Below are positions 1 through 10,504 of a DNA stretch of 64,000 nucleotides, one piece after another. A program made the translations under genes and the position numbers. Under the pieces are notes generated by a model. That model made no database searches and had not been told where the DNA came from. It saw only the letters and a list, made by a program, of their open reading frames with translations. How positions within the stretch are numbered: the stretch's first letter is position 1; every line of letters begins with the position of its first letter. The stretch is from Novosphingobium sp. PC22D (lineage in GTDB: Bacteria; Pseudomonadota; Alphaproteobacteria; Sphingomonadales; Sphingomonadaceae), in the NCBI RefSeq assembly GCF_002556635.1, contig NZ_MWMO01000001.1, positions 248,001 through 312,000 of the forward strand, written 5' to 3'.

Positions 1-332
1 CCCAGAAGGAGCGCGCGGGAATAGTGCTCCCTCGCCTCGGCCTCGGCGCCGCGAACCGTCGCGAGGTGGCCGAACGAGAGATGGAGGTCGGGATCGTCGG
101 GAGTCAGCGCGAGCGCCGAACGATAGGCGCGTTCGGCGGCGTCGAGCTGTCCGGTCTCCTTGCGCATGTGCCCGAGCTGAATCCAGTAGGCCGGTTGCGT
201 CGGGTCGAGCCAGAGCCCCAGGCGATAGAAGCGCGCCGCCGCCGCGTGATCGCGCCGTTCGTCGCGGGCCCGGTCCCCGCGCGCGAAGGCCAGCCGCGCC
301 AGCCGTACCGCGAACGGGCCGGGCTCGCTCAC
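1..332 (-). CDS. TPR-repeat protein, N-terminal part (3' end beyond window)
   Basis: Translated from a GTG at 332, the visible 110 residues contain two tandem TPR-like helical pairs: an LGLWLDPTQPAYWIQLG stretch, then LDAAERAYRSALALTPDDPD, then a third beginning with HYSRALLL. The GTG overlaps the TGA of the upstream reductase gene (GTGA, 329-332), so translation is probably coupled. TPR domains of this sort often precede glycosyltransferase or methyltransferase domains in polysaccharide clusters. The next domain lies outside the window, so the catalytic role, if any, cannot be seen. Confidence 0.7.
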   Translation of the reverse strand, partial: MSEPGPFAVRLARLAFARGDRARDERRDHAAAARFYRLGLWLDPTQPAYWIQLGHMRKETGQLDAAERAYRSALALTPDDPDLHLSFGHLATVRGAEAEAREHYSRALLL

Positions 333-1336
333 GTCGTTTCCCGGCAATGGACGCCGCGCCAGTAGTCGAGCAGTTCCTCGATCGTCTGCTCGATCGGGAT
401 CGTCGGACTCCAGCCGCAGAACTTGCGGAGTTTTTCGGCGCTGCCGCGAATCTCGGCGATCTCGCCAGAACGCAGCGCGGCGGGATCGATCTGGGTGCGA
501 AAGCGGCACGTCGACCGATCGCGGAACATCGTGATGAGATCCATGATCCGCCACGACCGGCCCGACGCGATGTTGAAGGTGTTGTCCGCTCCGGCCTCGC
601 CGCCCCGGGCCAGACGGTGCGCGGCCCCGATGAGCCGGAGATAGGCGGCGCAGACGTCTTCGACGTTGAGGAAATCGCGCGAGGCGCCGACGTTGCCCAT
701 CTGAAGCACCGCGGCGCTGTCGCCCTGCTCGATCCGCGCGACCTGGCTGGCGATCCTGGGCAGCACGAAATCGGTCTGCTGGCCGGCGCCGGTGTGATTG
801 AACGGGCGCGCGACGATGAGCTGGCCGCTCGGCGGAACGATCTTGCGCAAGTCCGTCTCGGCGGCGGCCTTGGCCTCGCCGTAGGGGCCCTCGGGGAGCG
901 TGGCCGAAGTTTCGTCGGCGACGCTCGAGCGGAACGTGTCTCCATAGACTTCGGCGGAGGAGACGAACAGGAAGGTCGCCTCGCGGGCGTGCCGGGCGAC
1001 GGCTTCGGCGAGCGAAAGGGTGCAGGCGTGGTTGATCGCCCAGGTCGCCTCGGCCTCGGCGTGGCCGCGCTCGACCGAGGATTGCGCGGCGAGATGCAGG
1101 ACGAGGTCCGGGCGGCAATCCGCGACCACGCGATCGAGCGCGGGGCCATCGCGCAAGTCGCAGTCGAACACGCGCCAGCGCTCGTTCGCGAGGGCCGGCG
1201 TCGCGTCGCCGTCGGCCGCGTCCTTGGCGATCGCGAACAGTTGCGCGTCCGGCAGCGCGGGCTCCAGCAGCCGGGCGAGACGGCCCCCGGCAAAGCCGGT
1301 GCCGCCGGTCAGCAGGACCCGCGCGAAGCCCGTCAC
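329..1336 (-). CDS. rmd: NAD-dependent epimerase/dehydratase, GDP-6-deoxy-D-mannose reductase-like
   Basis: This is an extended SDR of 335 aa. The N-terminal Rossmann motif is TGGTGFAG (residues 10-17) and the catalytic pair is Y152/K156 in YGEAK, preceded by the SSAEVYG active-site segment. It lies 55 bp downstream of gmd on the same strand. In the known pathway Gmd makes GDP-4-keto-6-deoxymannose and Rmd reduces it to GDP-D-rhamnose; a Fcl-type epimerase-reductase giving GDP-fucose is the main alternative. The short length and lack of an obvious epimerase signature favour Rmd, but this is inferred mostly from context. It acts in the cytoplasm, supplying a sugar nucleotide for surface polysaccharide. 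Confidence 0.75.
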   Translation of the reverse strand: MTGFARVLLTGGTGFAGGRLARLLEPALPDAQLFAIAKDAADGDATPALANERWRVFDCDLRDGPALDRVVADCRPDLVLHLAAQSSVERGHAEAEATWAINHACTLSLAEAVARHAREATFLFVSSAEVYGDTFRSSVADETSATLPEGPYGEAKAAAETDLRKIVPPSGQLIVARPFNHTGAGQQTDFVLPRIASQVARIEQGDSAAVLQMGNVGASRDFLNVEDVCAAYLRLIGAAHRLARGGEAGADNTFNIASGRSWRIMDLITMFRDRSTCRFRTQIDPAALRSGEIAEIRGSAEKLRKFCGWSPTIPIEQTIEELLDYWRGVHCRETT

Positions 1337-1391
1337 CGCGCGCGCCCCTCCGGCCCCTTCCCGGAGCGCCGTGTGATGGACGAGGAGGCGG

Positions 1392-3732
<2,341 letters not shown>

Positions 3733-4093
3733 GATCTTGCTTATCCGGGCAGGTCCGAAAAAGCGCTATATGTAGCCATCCCATGTTCGTTTCGATTATC
3801 GACATATAGCAGTGGCCTGAACGCCTCGCCGGATGAACATTCTAGCTTTGCGGGCAATTCTTTGACTTCGACCCGATGCCCTCGCTCGATCCGTTTCGGT
3901 GCGGATTGCCGCTTTTCTCGCGAGACGTCGGCCCCTGACAGCGCGGCGCGCGCGGGTGATTTCGCATCCGCTGCGGCATACCCGCAATGACGCCTTGATT
4001 GCCGCTCCGTTTTGCGCCATCCGCCGCGCACCGAGGCCGTCTTCCACTTAGCATGCCTCGCCGTGGCCGCCGGCCATTTGCGCGTTTTCGGGA
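3733..4093. other. Divergent intergenic region with a 9-bp dyad
   Basis: These 361 bp separate the methyltransferase gene (minus) from the spermidine-synthase-like gene (plus), so both promoters should lie here. The stretch 3751-3850 is visibly less GC-rich than its surroundings and holds the inverted repeat listed separately. I see no convincing reading frame with a ribosome site in it. Confidence 0.6.
3765..3810. promoter_or_regulatory. Inverted repeat GCTATATGT-N28-ACATATAGC
   Basis: The two 9-base arms at 3765-3773 and 3802-3810 are perfect reverse complements separated by 28 bases, within a short AT-rich patch 33-78 bp upstream of the methyltransferase start. The arms are about 37 bases apart centre to centre, which would suit looping between two half-sites or a long-stemmed hairpin. 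No regulator is encoded next to it. Confidence 0.4.
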
Positions 4094-4777
4094 GTGGCTG
4101 ACATCGAAGGTGACGTTCTCGTGGGCGTGGCCCACATTCCCGACGGCGTCGAGATGCGACTGGTGCAGCACGGCGAGGCCTTCACCATCCTGCTCGAGGA
4201 CAACGAGCTGATGAGCACGCTCGCCAGCGCCTCCGAAGAGGCGCTGGCGACGATGACCTTCGAGAAGCTGCGCGACCGGCCCGCGCAGCACTGGCTGATC
4301 GGCGGCTACGGCATGGGCTATACGCTGCGCGCCGCGCTCTCGGTGCTGGGCGCCGACGACGAGGTGTTCGTCGCCGAGATCGTGCCCGAGATCATCGAAT
4401 GGGCGCTCGGGCCGATGGCGAAGTTCACCGCCGGTTGCCTCGACGATCCGCGGGTGATGATCGTCGACGAGGACGTCGCGCGGCTGATCCAGGCGGCGCG
4501 ATGCGGCTACGATGCGATCCTGCTCGATGTCGACAACGGGCCCGAGGGCCTCACGCGCTGGCGCAACGACCGGCTCTATTCGCGCGAGGGGCTGCAGGCC
4601 GCGATGCGCGCGCTCACGCCGGGGGGGATTCTCGCGGTCTGGTCGGCCTGGCCTGATCCTGAGTTCACCGCGCGGCTCGAGGACGCTGGCTTCGAAACGG
4701 TGAGCGAGGTCGTGCGGGCGCGGCCCGGCGGCAAGGGCTTCCGCCACGTCATCTGGTTCGCGCGCAAGCCCGCGTAG
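4094..4777 (+). CDS. Spermidine synthase-like protein (polyamine aminopropyltransferase fold)
   Basis: The 227-aa protein has the order of motifs of the SpdS/PABMT Rossmann fold: a glycine loop IGGYGMGYTLRAAL, an acidic strand FVAEIVPEIIEWA, and YDAILLDVDNGPEGL at the active-site position, followed by ALTPGGILAVWSA. The usual GGGDGG loop is GGYGMG and the usual E-x-D of strand 2 is missing. The N-terminal beta domain of true spermidine synthases is very short. So it may be a methyltransferase-like paralogue rather than a polyamine enzyme. The start is GTG at 4094, with a weak upstream GGGAG; a GTG further in is possible. It is a monocistronic gene by spacing. Confidence 0.65.
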   Translation: MADIEGDVLVGVAHIPDGVEMRLVQHGEAFTILLEDNELMSTLASASEEALATMTFEKLRDRPAQHWLIGGYGMGYTLRAALSVLGADDEVFVAEIVPEIIEWALGPMAKFTAGCLDDPRVMIVDEDVARLIQAARCGYDAILLDVDNGPEGLTRWRNDRLYSREGLQAAMRALTPGGILAVWSAWPDPEFTARLEDAGFETVSEVVRARPGGKGFRHVIWFARKPA

Positions 4778-4936
4778 GCGGAGTTCGCGACGCCAGAATC
4801 ACCTCGCGGCCGCGATCATCAAAAAAGGGCGAAGTCTCAGCGGCGCTGCGGGCGGCGCTCCTGACCGTCCCGTTGGAGGCCTTTGCGCGGGTCGGGCGGT
4901 TGACCCTGCGAACGCCAGTACATACATACCGGGTAA

Positions 4937-4952
4937 ATTAGATTATTCTAAT
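4937..4952. promoter_or_regulatory. AT-rich dyad ATTAGA-TTAT-TCTAAT upstream of the hydrolase/permease operon
   Basis: This is a perfect 6-bp inverted repeat with a 4-bp spacer, ending 13 bp before the ATG of the metallo-beta-lactamase-fold gene. It sits in an isolated AT-rich block in a GC-rich intergenic region. AT-rich dyads of this kind overlap the promoters of BigR/SqrR-type ArsR-family targets, which include blh-type persulfide dioxygenases and TauE-like permeases. No ArsR-family gene lies in the window, so the regulator would act in trans. Direct ACATAC repeats precede it at 4919-4928. Confidence 0.5.
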
Positions 4953-4965
4953 ATAAAGGTGTGTC

Positions 4966-5901
4966 ATGGAGACCCGGACCGACCACGCCCGCGACGCCGC
5001 CGCCGACCGGATCGACCGCGCGCTGGGCGACAGTTCCAAGCGCCCCGCGATCGCGGCGTTCTTCGACGAGGCGACGAACACCGTAAGCTACGTCGTCCAT
5101 GATCCGGCGACGCGCGAGGCCGCGATCATCGATTCGGTGCTGGACTACGATGCGGCGGCGGGGCGGACCTCGCACCGCTCGGCGGATCGCATCATCGCGC
5201 ACATCGAATCGAATGATCTGAAGGCGACGTGGCTGATCGAGACGCACGCGCATGCCGATCATCTCTCCGCCGCACCCTATCTTCAGGAAAGGCTCGGCGG
5301 AACGCTCGCGATCGGCGCCGAGATCGTGCGCGTGCAGGAGGTCTTCGGCAAGCTCTTCAATGCCGGGAGCCGGTTCGCGCGCGACGGATCGCAATTCGAT
5401 CATCTGTTCGAGGACGGCGAGACGTTCCGCATCGGCGGGCTCGAGGCGATCGCGCTGCACGTGCCGGGGCACACCCCGGCCGACATGGCCTTCGTCGTGG
5501 GCGACGCGGCCTTCGTCGGCGATACGATGTTCATGCCCGACTACGGCACCGCCCGTGCCGACTTTCCCGGCGGCGACGCGCGGCAACTCTTCCGCTCGAT
5601 CCGCCGCCTGCTCTCGCTCCCGCGCGAGACGCGGCTGTTCCTGTGCCACGACTACAAGGCGCCGGGGCGCGACGAATACGCCTGGGAGACCACCGTCGGC
5701 GCGCAGCGCGACGCGAACGTCCACGTCAGGGACGGTATCGGCGAGGACGATTTCGTCGCGATGCGCACCGCGCGCGACAGCGGCTTGTCGCTCCCCAACC
5801 TGATCCTGCCGAGCGTCCAGGTGAACATGCGCGGCGGCCGGCTCCCCGAGCCCGAGGGCAACGGTGTGCGCTACCTCAAGATTCCGCTCAACACGGTCTG
5901 A
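4966..5901 (+). CDS. MBL-fold metallohydrolase, persulfide dioxygenase/Blh-like
   Basis: The 311-aa protein carries the metallo-beta-lactamase signature HAHADH (in ETHAHADHLSAAPYL), the second metal-ligand region HVPGHTPADM, the GDTMFMPDYGTARADFPGG loop and a C-terminal HDYK. This pattern is typical of ETHE1/Blh-type persulfide dioxygenases, which oxidise glutathione persulfide to sulfite with one iron. It starts at ATG 4966 with AAAGGTG eight bases upstream. A TauE/SafE permease follows 18 bp downstream, which fits sulfite or another sulfur anion leaving the cell. The AT-rich dyad just upstream supports sulfide-responsive control. Substrate is inferred, not shown. Confidence 0.82.
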   Translation: METRTDHARDAAADRIDRALGDSSKRPAIAAFFDEATNTVSYVVHDPATREAAIIDSVLDYDAAAGRTSHRSADRIIAHIESNDLKATWLIETHAHADHLSAAPYLQERLGGTLAIGAEIVRVQEVFGKLFNAGSRFARDGSQFDHLFEDGETFRIGGLEAIALHVPGHTPADMAFVVGDAAFVGDTMFMPDYGTARADFPGGDARQLFRSIRRLLSLPRETRLFLCHDYKAPGRDEYAWETTVGAQRDANVHVRDGIGEDDFVAMRTARDSGLSLPNLILPSVQVNMRGGRLPEPEGNGVRYLKIPLNTV

Positions 5902-5919
5902 GCCGAACGCGCCGCCACC

Positions 5920-6693
5920 ATGGACCTGCTCCATATCGCGCTGGGACTGCTTTCGGGCGGACTGGTCGGTTTCACGCTCGGCCTCGTCGGTGGCGGCGGG
6001 TCGATACTCGCGGTGTCGCTGATGGTCTATCTCGTCGGGGTGCCCAGTCCGCATGTCGCGATCGGGACGAGCGCGCTCGCGGTCGCGGTCAATGCCGCCT
6101 CCGGCCTGATCCAGCATGCGCGCGAGCACACGGTCAAATGGCGCTGCGGCCTGATCTACGCGCTCGCCGGAATCGTGGGCGCGCTGGGCGGCTCGACGCT
6201 GGGCAAGGCGGTCGACGGGCACAAGCTGCTGTTCCTGTTCGCCGTCGTCATGATCGTCGTCGGCGTGCTCATGCTGCGCAGCCGCAAGGCCGAGGGCGAT
6301 CCCGCCGTCCGGTGCGACCGCGCGAACGCGCCGCGGGTCATCACCTTCGGCTTCGGGACCGGCGCGTTCAGCGGCTTTTTTGGTATCGGCGGCGGCTTCC
6401 TGATCGTGCCGGGCCTCATGGCGGCGACCGACATGGCGATGATCAACGCGGTCGGCACCAGCCTGATCGCTGTGACCGCCTTCGGTCTCACCACCGCAGC
6501 GAACTATGCCTTCTCGGGCCTCATCGACTGGGTGCTGGCGCTGGTCCTCGTGCTCGGCGGCGCGGCGGGCGGAGTCCTCGGAACCGCGTTGGCGAGGCGC
6601 CTGTCGGACGGCGGGAAACTGAAAATCGTGTTCGCGGGCCTGATCTTCGCCGTCGCCGCCTATATGCTCTGGCGAAGCGGGGCCGCGCTGTAG
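5920..6693 (+). CDS. TauE/SafE family sulfite exporter-like permease
   Basis: This 257-aa integral membrane protein has about eight hydrophobic segments. Its two glycine-rich TauE repeats are visible as GLVGGGGSILAV near the N-terminus and GIGGGFLIVPGL in the middle, each followed by an IGTSA- or VGTSL-type element. It is the second gene of a two-gene operon with the persulfide dioxygenase-like hydrolase. The known role of the family is export of sulfite, sulfoacetate or related anions across the inner membrane. Export of sulfite made by the upstream enzyme is the simplest reading. Confidence 0.85.
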   Translation: MDLLHIALGLLSGGLVGFTLGLVGGGGSILAVSLMVYLVGVPSPHVAIGTSALAVAVNAASGLIQHAREHTVKWRCGLIYALAGIVGALGGSTLGKAVDGHKLLFLFAVVMIVVGVLMLRSRKAEGDPAVRCDRANAPRVITFGFGTGAFSGFFGIGGGFLIVPGLMAATDMAMINAVGTSLIAVTAFGLTTAANYAFSGLIDWVLALVLVLGGAAGGVLGTALARRLSDGGKLKIVFAGLIFAVAAYMLWRSGAAL

Positions 6694-6835
6694 CGTCGAT
6701 CGGCCCCGATCGCGGCGCCAAGGTCCTCCCGGCTGCAAGTGGACTTGACCGCTGCTGCGCTTGCGTCCGCGCGCGCTTGCGTCTGCCCCGGCCATCTGTG
6801 AAGCCTCGGGAAACACGCCACAAGTCGGGGAAGAA

Positions 6836-9800
6836 GTGACCAAATCGGTCGTCACGCTCGAGGACAAGTACACACTGGGCGAAGGGCAGGTCATGCTCTC
6901 CGCGCTGCAGGGCGTGGTCCGCCTGCTGCTCGATCAGGCGCGGCGCGACAAGGCGGCGGGTCTGAACACCGCCGGCTACGTCACCGGCTATCGCGGCTCT
7001 CCGATCACCACGCTCGACGCGCAGCTCTGGGCTTCGGAAAAGCTGCTCAAGGCGCACGACATCCGGTTCGAGCCGGGCCTCAACGAGGAACTCGCGGCGA
7101 CGTCGGTGCGCGGCACCCAGCAGCTCGACTGGTACGGCAAGGCGCGCGTCGATGGGGTTTTCGCGCTGTGGTACGCCAAGGGCGTGGGCGTCGAGCGCGC
7201 AGGCGAGGCGATCAAGGCGGCGAATTTCGAGGGCACGCATGCCAGGGGCGGCGCGCTGCTGCTGTGCGGGGACGATCACGCGGCCAAGTCCTCGCTCACC
7301 GCGCACCAGTCCGAGCACGTGCTGGTCACGGCCATGGTGCCGGTGCTCTATCCGGCGACGACCGACGAGATCCTCTCGATGGGCGAGATCGGCTGGGCGA
7401 TGAGCCGCGCCACCGGCCTCTATGTCGGCATGAAGGCGGTGACCGACACGCTCGACCTCACGACGACGGTGACGCTGCCGGGCCACACGTTCCCGATCGC
7501 GGTGCCCGAGCGGGCAGCGGGCGCCGCCTCGCCCAACCTGCGGCTCGCGATGTCCGCGCTGGCGCAGGAGCAGGCGGTGATCGAGCAGCGCCTGCCGCTG
7601 GTCGCGCCGTTCGCGAGGGCGAACGGGCTCGATCGGGTCAGCCACGAGGCGCCCGCGCGCCGCCTTACGATCGTCACCGCCGGCAAGGCCTGGCTCGACG
7701 TCTGCCAGACGCTCGCCGACCTTGGCCTGGACGAGGCCGAGCGCCGGGCGATGGGGCTGCGCGTGGTCAAGCTCGGGCTGGTCTGGCCGCTCGACCCCGC
7801 GTTCGCGCGCGAGGCGATCGGCGGCAGCGACGAAGTGCTCGTCGTCGAGGAAAAGCGCGCCTTCATCGAGGAGCAGCTCGCCCGGCTGTTTTACGGAACC
7901 GCCGATGCCCCGGCGATTTCGGGCAAGACCGCGCCCGGCGGCGGCAAGCTGCTCTCCGAGATCGGCGTGCTCGATCCCGGTGCGGTGCGGCGCGCGCTGG
8001 TCTCGCGGCTCTCCGCACTGGGCATGCTGAGCGACGCGGTTGCGGCGCGCGACGCGGCGCTGCGCGATCTCGAGGGCGGCGCCAAGGCGCTGGCGCTCAC
8101 CGCGATCCGGCCCGCCTATTTCTGTTCGGGCTGTCCGCACAACACCTCGACGCTCGTGCCCGAGGGCAGCGCCGCGATGGGCGCGACCGGCTGCCACGGC
8201 CTCGCGCACTACATGCCCGAGCGGCACACGATGCAGACCGTTTCGATGGGGCAGGAAGGCATGCCCTGGATCGGCGCGCAGAGCTTCGTCGAAACCCCGC
8301 ACATGTTCCAGAACCTGGGCGACGGGACGTACACCCATTCGGGCCTGCTGACGATCCGCGCGGCGGTGGCGGCCAAGAGCCGCGTGACCTTCAAGATCCT
8401 CTACAACGATGCCGTGGCGATGACCGGCGGCCAGCCCGCCGAGGGCGCCATGACGCCCGAGCAGATCGTGCGCGAACTGGTGACCGAAGGCGTGTCTCCG
8501 GTGGTGCTGGTGAGCGAGGACCCTTCGCGCTTTCGCCAGAGCGACCTTCCGACCGGAACCCGCGTGCTCCATCGCGACGAACTCGACAAGGTGCAGCGCG
8601 AATTGCGCGAGCTGACGGGCACCAGCGCGATCGTCTACGAACAGACCTGCGCCAACGAGAAGCGCCGCCGCCGCAAGAAGGGCGCCTATCCCGATCCCGA
8701 CAAGCGCTTCTTCATCAATACGGCGGTGTGCGAGGGTTGCGGTGACTGCTCGGTGCAGTCGAACTGCCTTTCTGTGGTGCCGGTCGAGACCGAGTTCGGC
8801 CGCAAGCGCGCGATCGACCAGTCCACCTGCAACAAGGACTATTCCTGCGTGAAGGGCTATTGCCCGAGCTTCGTTGAAGTGACGGGCGGCACGCTGGTGA
8901 AGCGCAGCTTCGACGACGCGGCGATTGCCGACAGGCTCGCCGCGCTGCCCGAGCCCGAGGTTCGCGATGTCTCTGCGGGGCCTTGCGCGATGCTCGTCAC
9001 CGGCATCGGCGGCACCGGAGTGCTCACGGTCGGCGCGATCCTGGCCATGGCCGCGCACCTCGAAGGCAAGGCCGCCAAGGTGCTCGACCAGACCGGCATG
9101 GCGCAGAAGGGCGGCGCGGTTACCAGCCACTTGCGCATCGGCCCGGACGCCGCCGCGATCCCCTCGGCGCGGCTCGGCACCGGGCAAGCTGACGTGATCG
9201 TTGCCTGCGACCTGATCGTCGGATCGGGTCCCGACGTGCTCGCGCTCGCCCGGCCCGATACGCAGGTGCTGGCCAACGAGGACGTCGTCCCGACCGGCGA
9301 ATTCCAGCGCAACCGCAATCTCGACCTGACCGCGACGCGCTTTCTCGCGGCGATCGGCAAGCGCGTCGACCCGGCGAACGTGGCCTCGCTCCGCGCCGGA
9401 TCGCTGGCGACGCGGCTGCTGGGCGATTCGATCTTCACCAACCTGATGATGGTCGGCTTCGCGGCCCAGAAGGGGCTGTTGCCGGTCTCGCTCGCCTCGA
9501 TCGAGGAGGCGATCCGGCTCAACGGCGTGGCGGCGAAGGCGAACCTGTCGGCGCTGGCGCTTGGGCGGCTCGCGGCGGTCGATCCCGACGCGCTGTTCGA
9601 TCTCGCCCACGAGCCCGCGCACGCCGATACGGCGCCGCGCGGCTACGCGGCGGAAGTCGAGCGCCAGTGCGAGCGCCTGCGCGCCTGGCAGAACGAGGCC
9701 TGGGCCGACGACTACCGCGCCTTCCTCGCCGAGACCGAGGCGACGCTCGCCGCGCGCGGCATCGAAGCGCGCGAGCCGCTGATGGTCGAGGTGGCGCGCG

Positions 9801-10312
9801 GGCTCGGCAAGCTCATGGCCTACAAGGACGAATACGAGGTTGCCCGGCTCTACTCCGAACCGGCTTTCCGCGCGCGCTTTGCCGAGACCTTCGCGGGCGA
9901 TCCCAAGCTGCACCTCCATCTCGGCTCGCCGCTGATCAGCCGCAAGATCGACGCCAAGACCGGCCGGCCGAAGAAGGTCGCGTTCGGGCCGTGGATCTTC
10001 CCGGCCTTCCGGATGCTGGCCAAGCTCAAGACACTGCGCGGCACTGCGTTCGATCCCTTCGGCTGGCAGGCGGACCGCAAGCTCGAGCGCGCGCTGATCG
10101 GCGAATACCGCGATCTGGTGCGCGAGATCGCGGCGACGGTGACGCCCGCGACGCTGGACGTCGCGGCGGAGATGGCCGGCTCGGTCGATCTCGTTGCGGG
10201 CTACGGCCCGGTCAAGGAAGCCGGTGTCGAGGCGTTCCGTGCCCGCGTGGAAGAGCTTCGCCCGGGACTCGCCGCCGCCGCGCCCGGCCGGCGCGAGCCC
10301 GAGCCCGCCTGA
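6836..10312 (+). CDS. Indolepyruvate:ferredoxin oxidoreductase family protein (fused, 1158 aa)
   Basis: This is a single-chain 2-oxoacid:ferredoxin oxidoreductase homologue. The N-terminal half holds the pyrimidine-binding-type domain (GYRGSPITTLD near the start). CSGCPHNTST at residue 430 opens the thiamine diphosphate part. CEGCGDCSVQSNC at residue 632 begins a cysteine-rich iron-sulfur region with a later CNKDYSCVKGYC. A C-terminal gamma-type domain starts at GIGGTGVLTVG (723). The start chosen is GTG 6836 with GGGGAAG upstream; upstream extension to 6761 is possible but adds no recognisable sequence. Fused enzymes of about 1150-1190 aa decarboxylate aryl or branched 2-oxoacids to acyl-CoA. 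The downstream genes suggest the product feeds a catabolic route; the true substrate is open. Confidence 0.88.
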   Translation: MTKSVVTLEDKYTLGEGQVMLSALQGVVRLLLDQARRDKAAGLNTAGYVTGYRGSPITTLDAQLWASEKLLKAHDIRFEPGLNEELAATSVRGTQQLDWYGKARVDGVFALWYAKGVGVERAGEAIKAANFEGTHARGGALLLCGDDHAAKSSLTAHQSEHVLVTAMVPVLYPATTDEILSMGEIGWAMSRATGLYVGMKAVTDTLDLTTTVTLPGHTFPIAVPERAAGAASPNLRLAMSALAQEQAVIEQRLPLVAPFARANGLDRVSHEAPARRLTIVTAGKAWLDVCQTLADLGLDEAERRAMGLRVVKLGLVWPLDPAFAREAIGGSDEVLVVEEKRAFIEEQLARLFYGTADAPAISGKTAPGGGKLLSEIGVLDPGAVRRALVSRLSALGMLSDAVAARDAALRDLEGGAKALALTAIRPAYFCSGCPHNTSTLVPEGSAAMGATGCHGLAHYMPERHTMQTVSMGQEGMPWIGAQSFVETPHMFQNLGDGTYTHSGLLTIRAAVAAKSRVTFKILYNDAVAMTGGQPAEGAMTPEQIVRELVTEGVSPVVLVSEDPSRFRQSDLPTGTRVLHRDELDKVQRELRELTGTSAIVYEQTCANEKRRRRKKGAYPDPDKRFFINTAVCEGCGDCSVQSNCLSVVPVETEFGRKRAIDQSTCNKDYSCVKGYCPSFVEVTGGTLVKRSFDDAAIADRLAALPEPEVRDVSAGPCAMLVTGIGGTGVLTVGAILAMAAHLEGKAAKVLDQTGMAQKGGAVTSHLRIGPDAAAIPSARLGTGQADVIVACDLIVGSGPDVLALARPDTQVLANEDVVPTGEFQRNRNLDLTATRFLAAIGKRVDPANVASLRAGSLATRLLGDSIFTNLMMVGFAAQKGLLPVSLASIEEAIRLNGVAAKANLSALALGRLAAVDPDALFDLAHEPAHADTAPRGYAAEVERQCERLRAWQNEAWADDYRAFLAETEATLAARGIEAREPLMVEVARGLGKLMAYKDEYEVARLYSEPAFRARFAETFAGDPKLHLHLGSPLISRKIDAKTGRPKKVAFGPWIFPAFRMLAKLKTLRGTAFDPFGWQADRKLERALIGEYRDLVREIAATVTPATLDVAAEMAGSVDLVAGYGPVKEAGVEAFRARVEELRPGLAAAAPGRREPEPA

Positions 10313-10426
10313 GCCATTCCGCCCGGGCGGTAAATTTCGCGCGGCGTTGCCCGTGACCAACGATTGCCGCACCGTGCGGGGATCGCACGAGCGCGCGCCG
10401 AAGGCCGCCTGCCAGCGGGAGAGGAC

Positions 10427-10504
10427 ATGAACCAGCGGGAATTTGCGAGGCGATGCGGATCACGGGCGCCGACGGCGCGCGCATGCAAGGGGACCCGGTC
10501 GTGA
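10427..10504 (+). other. Possible 25-codon leader ORF coupled to the first SnoaL-like gene
   Basis: An ATG at 10427 follows the strongest Shine-Dalgarno in this junction (GGGAGAGGAC). It opens a 25-residue frame beginning MNQREFARRC and ending in TGA at 10502-10504. That stop overlaps the GTG start of the next gene as GTGA. It could be a translational-coupling leader or a chance frame; codon use cannot decide at this length. Confidence 0.35.

Noticed and set aside
6521..10372. Long minus-strand open frame of over 1200 codons antisense to the oxidoreductase
   Set aside because: Composition is Arg/His/Ala-rich with no domain motifs. It is the usual stop-free antisense frame of GC-rich coding DNA, and the plus-strand gene has clear motifs throughout.
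10453..10500. Upstream ATG for the first SnoaL-like gene
   Set aside because: GTG 10501 has a better ribosome site and aligns with the start of its paralogue, so the longer form is left as an alternative only.
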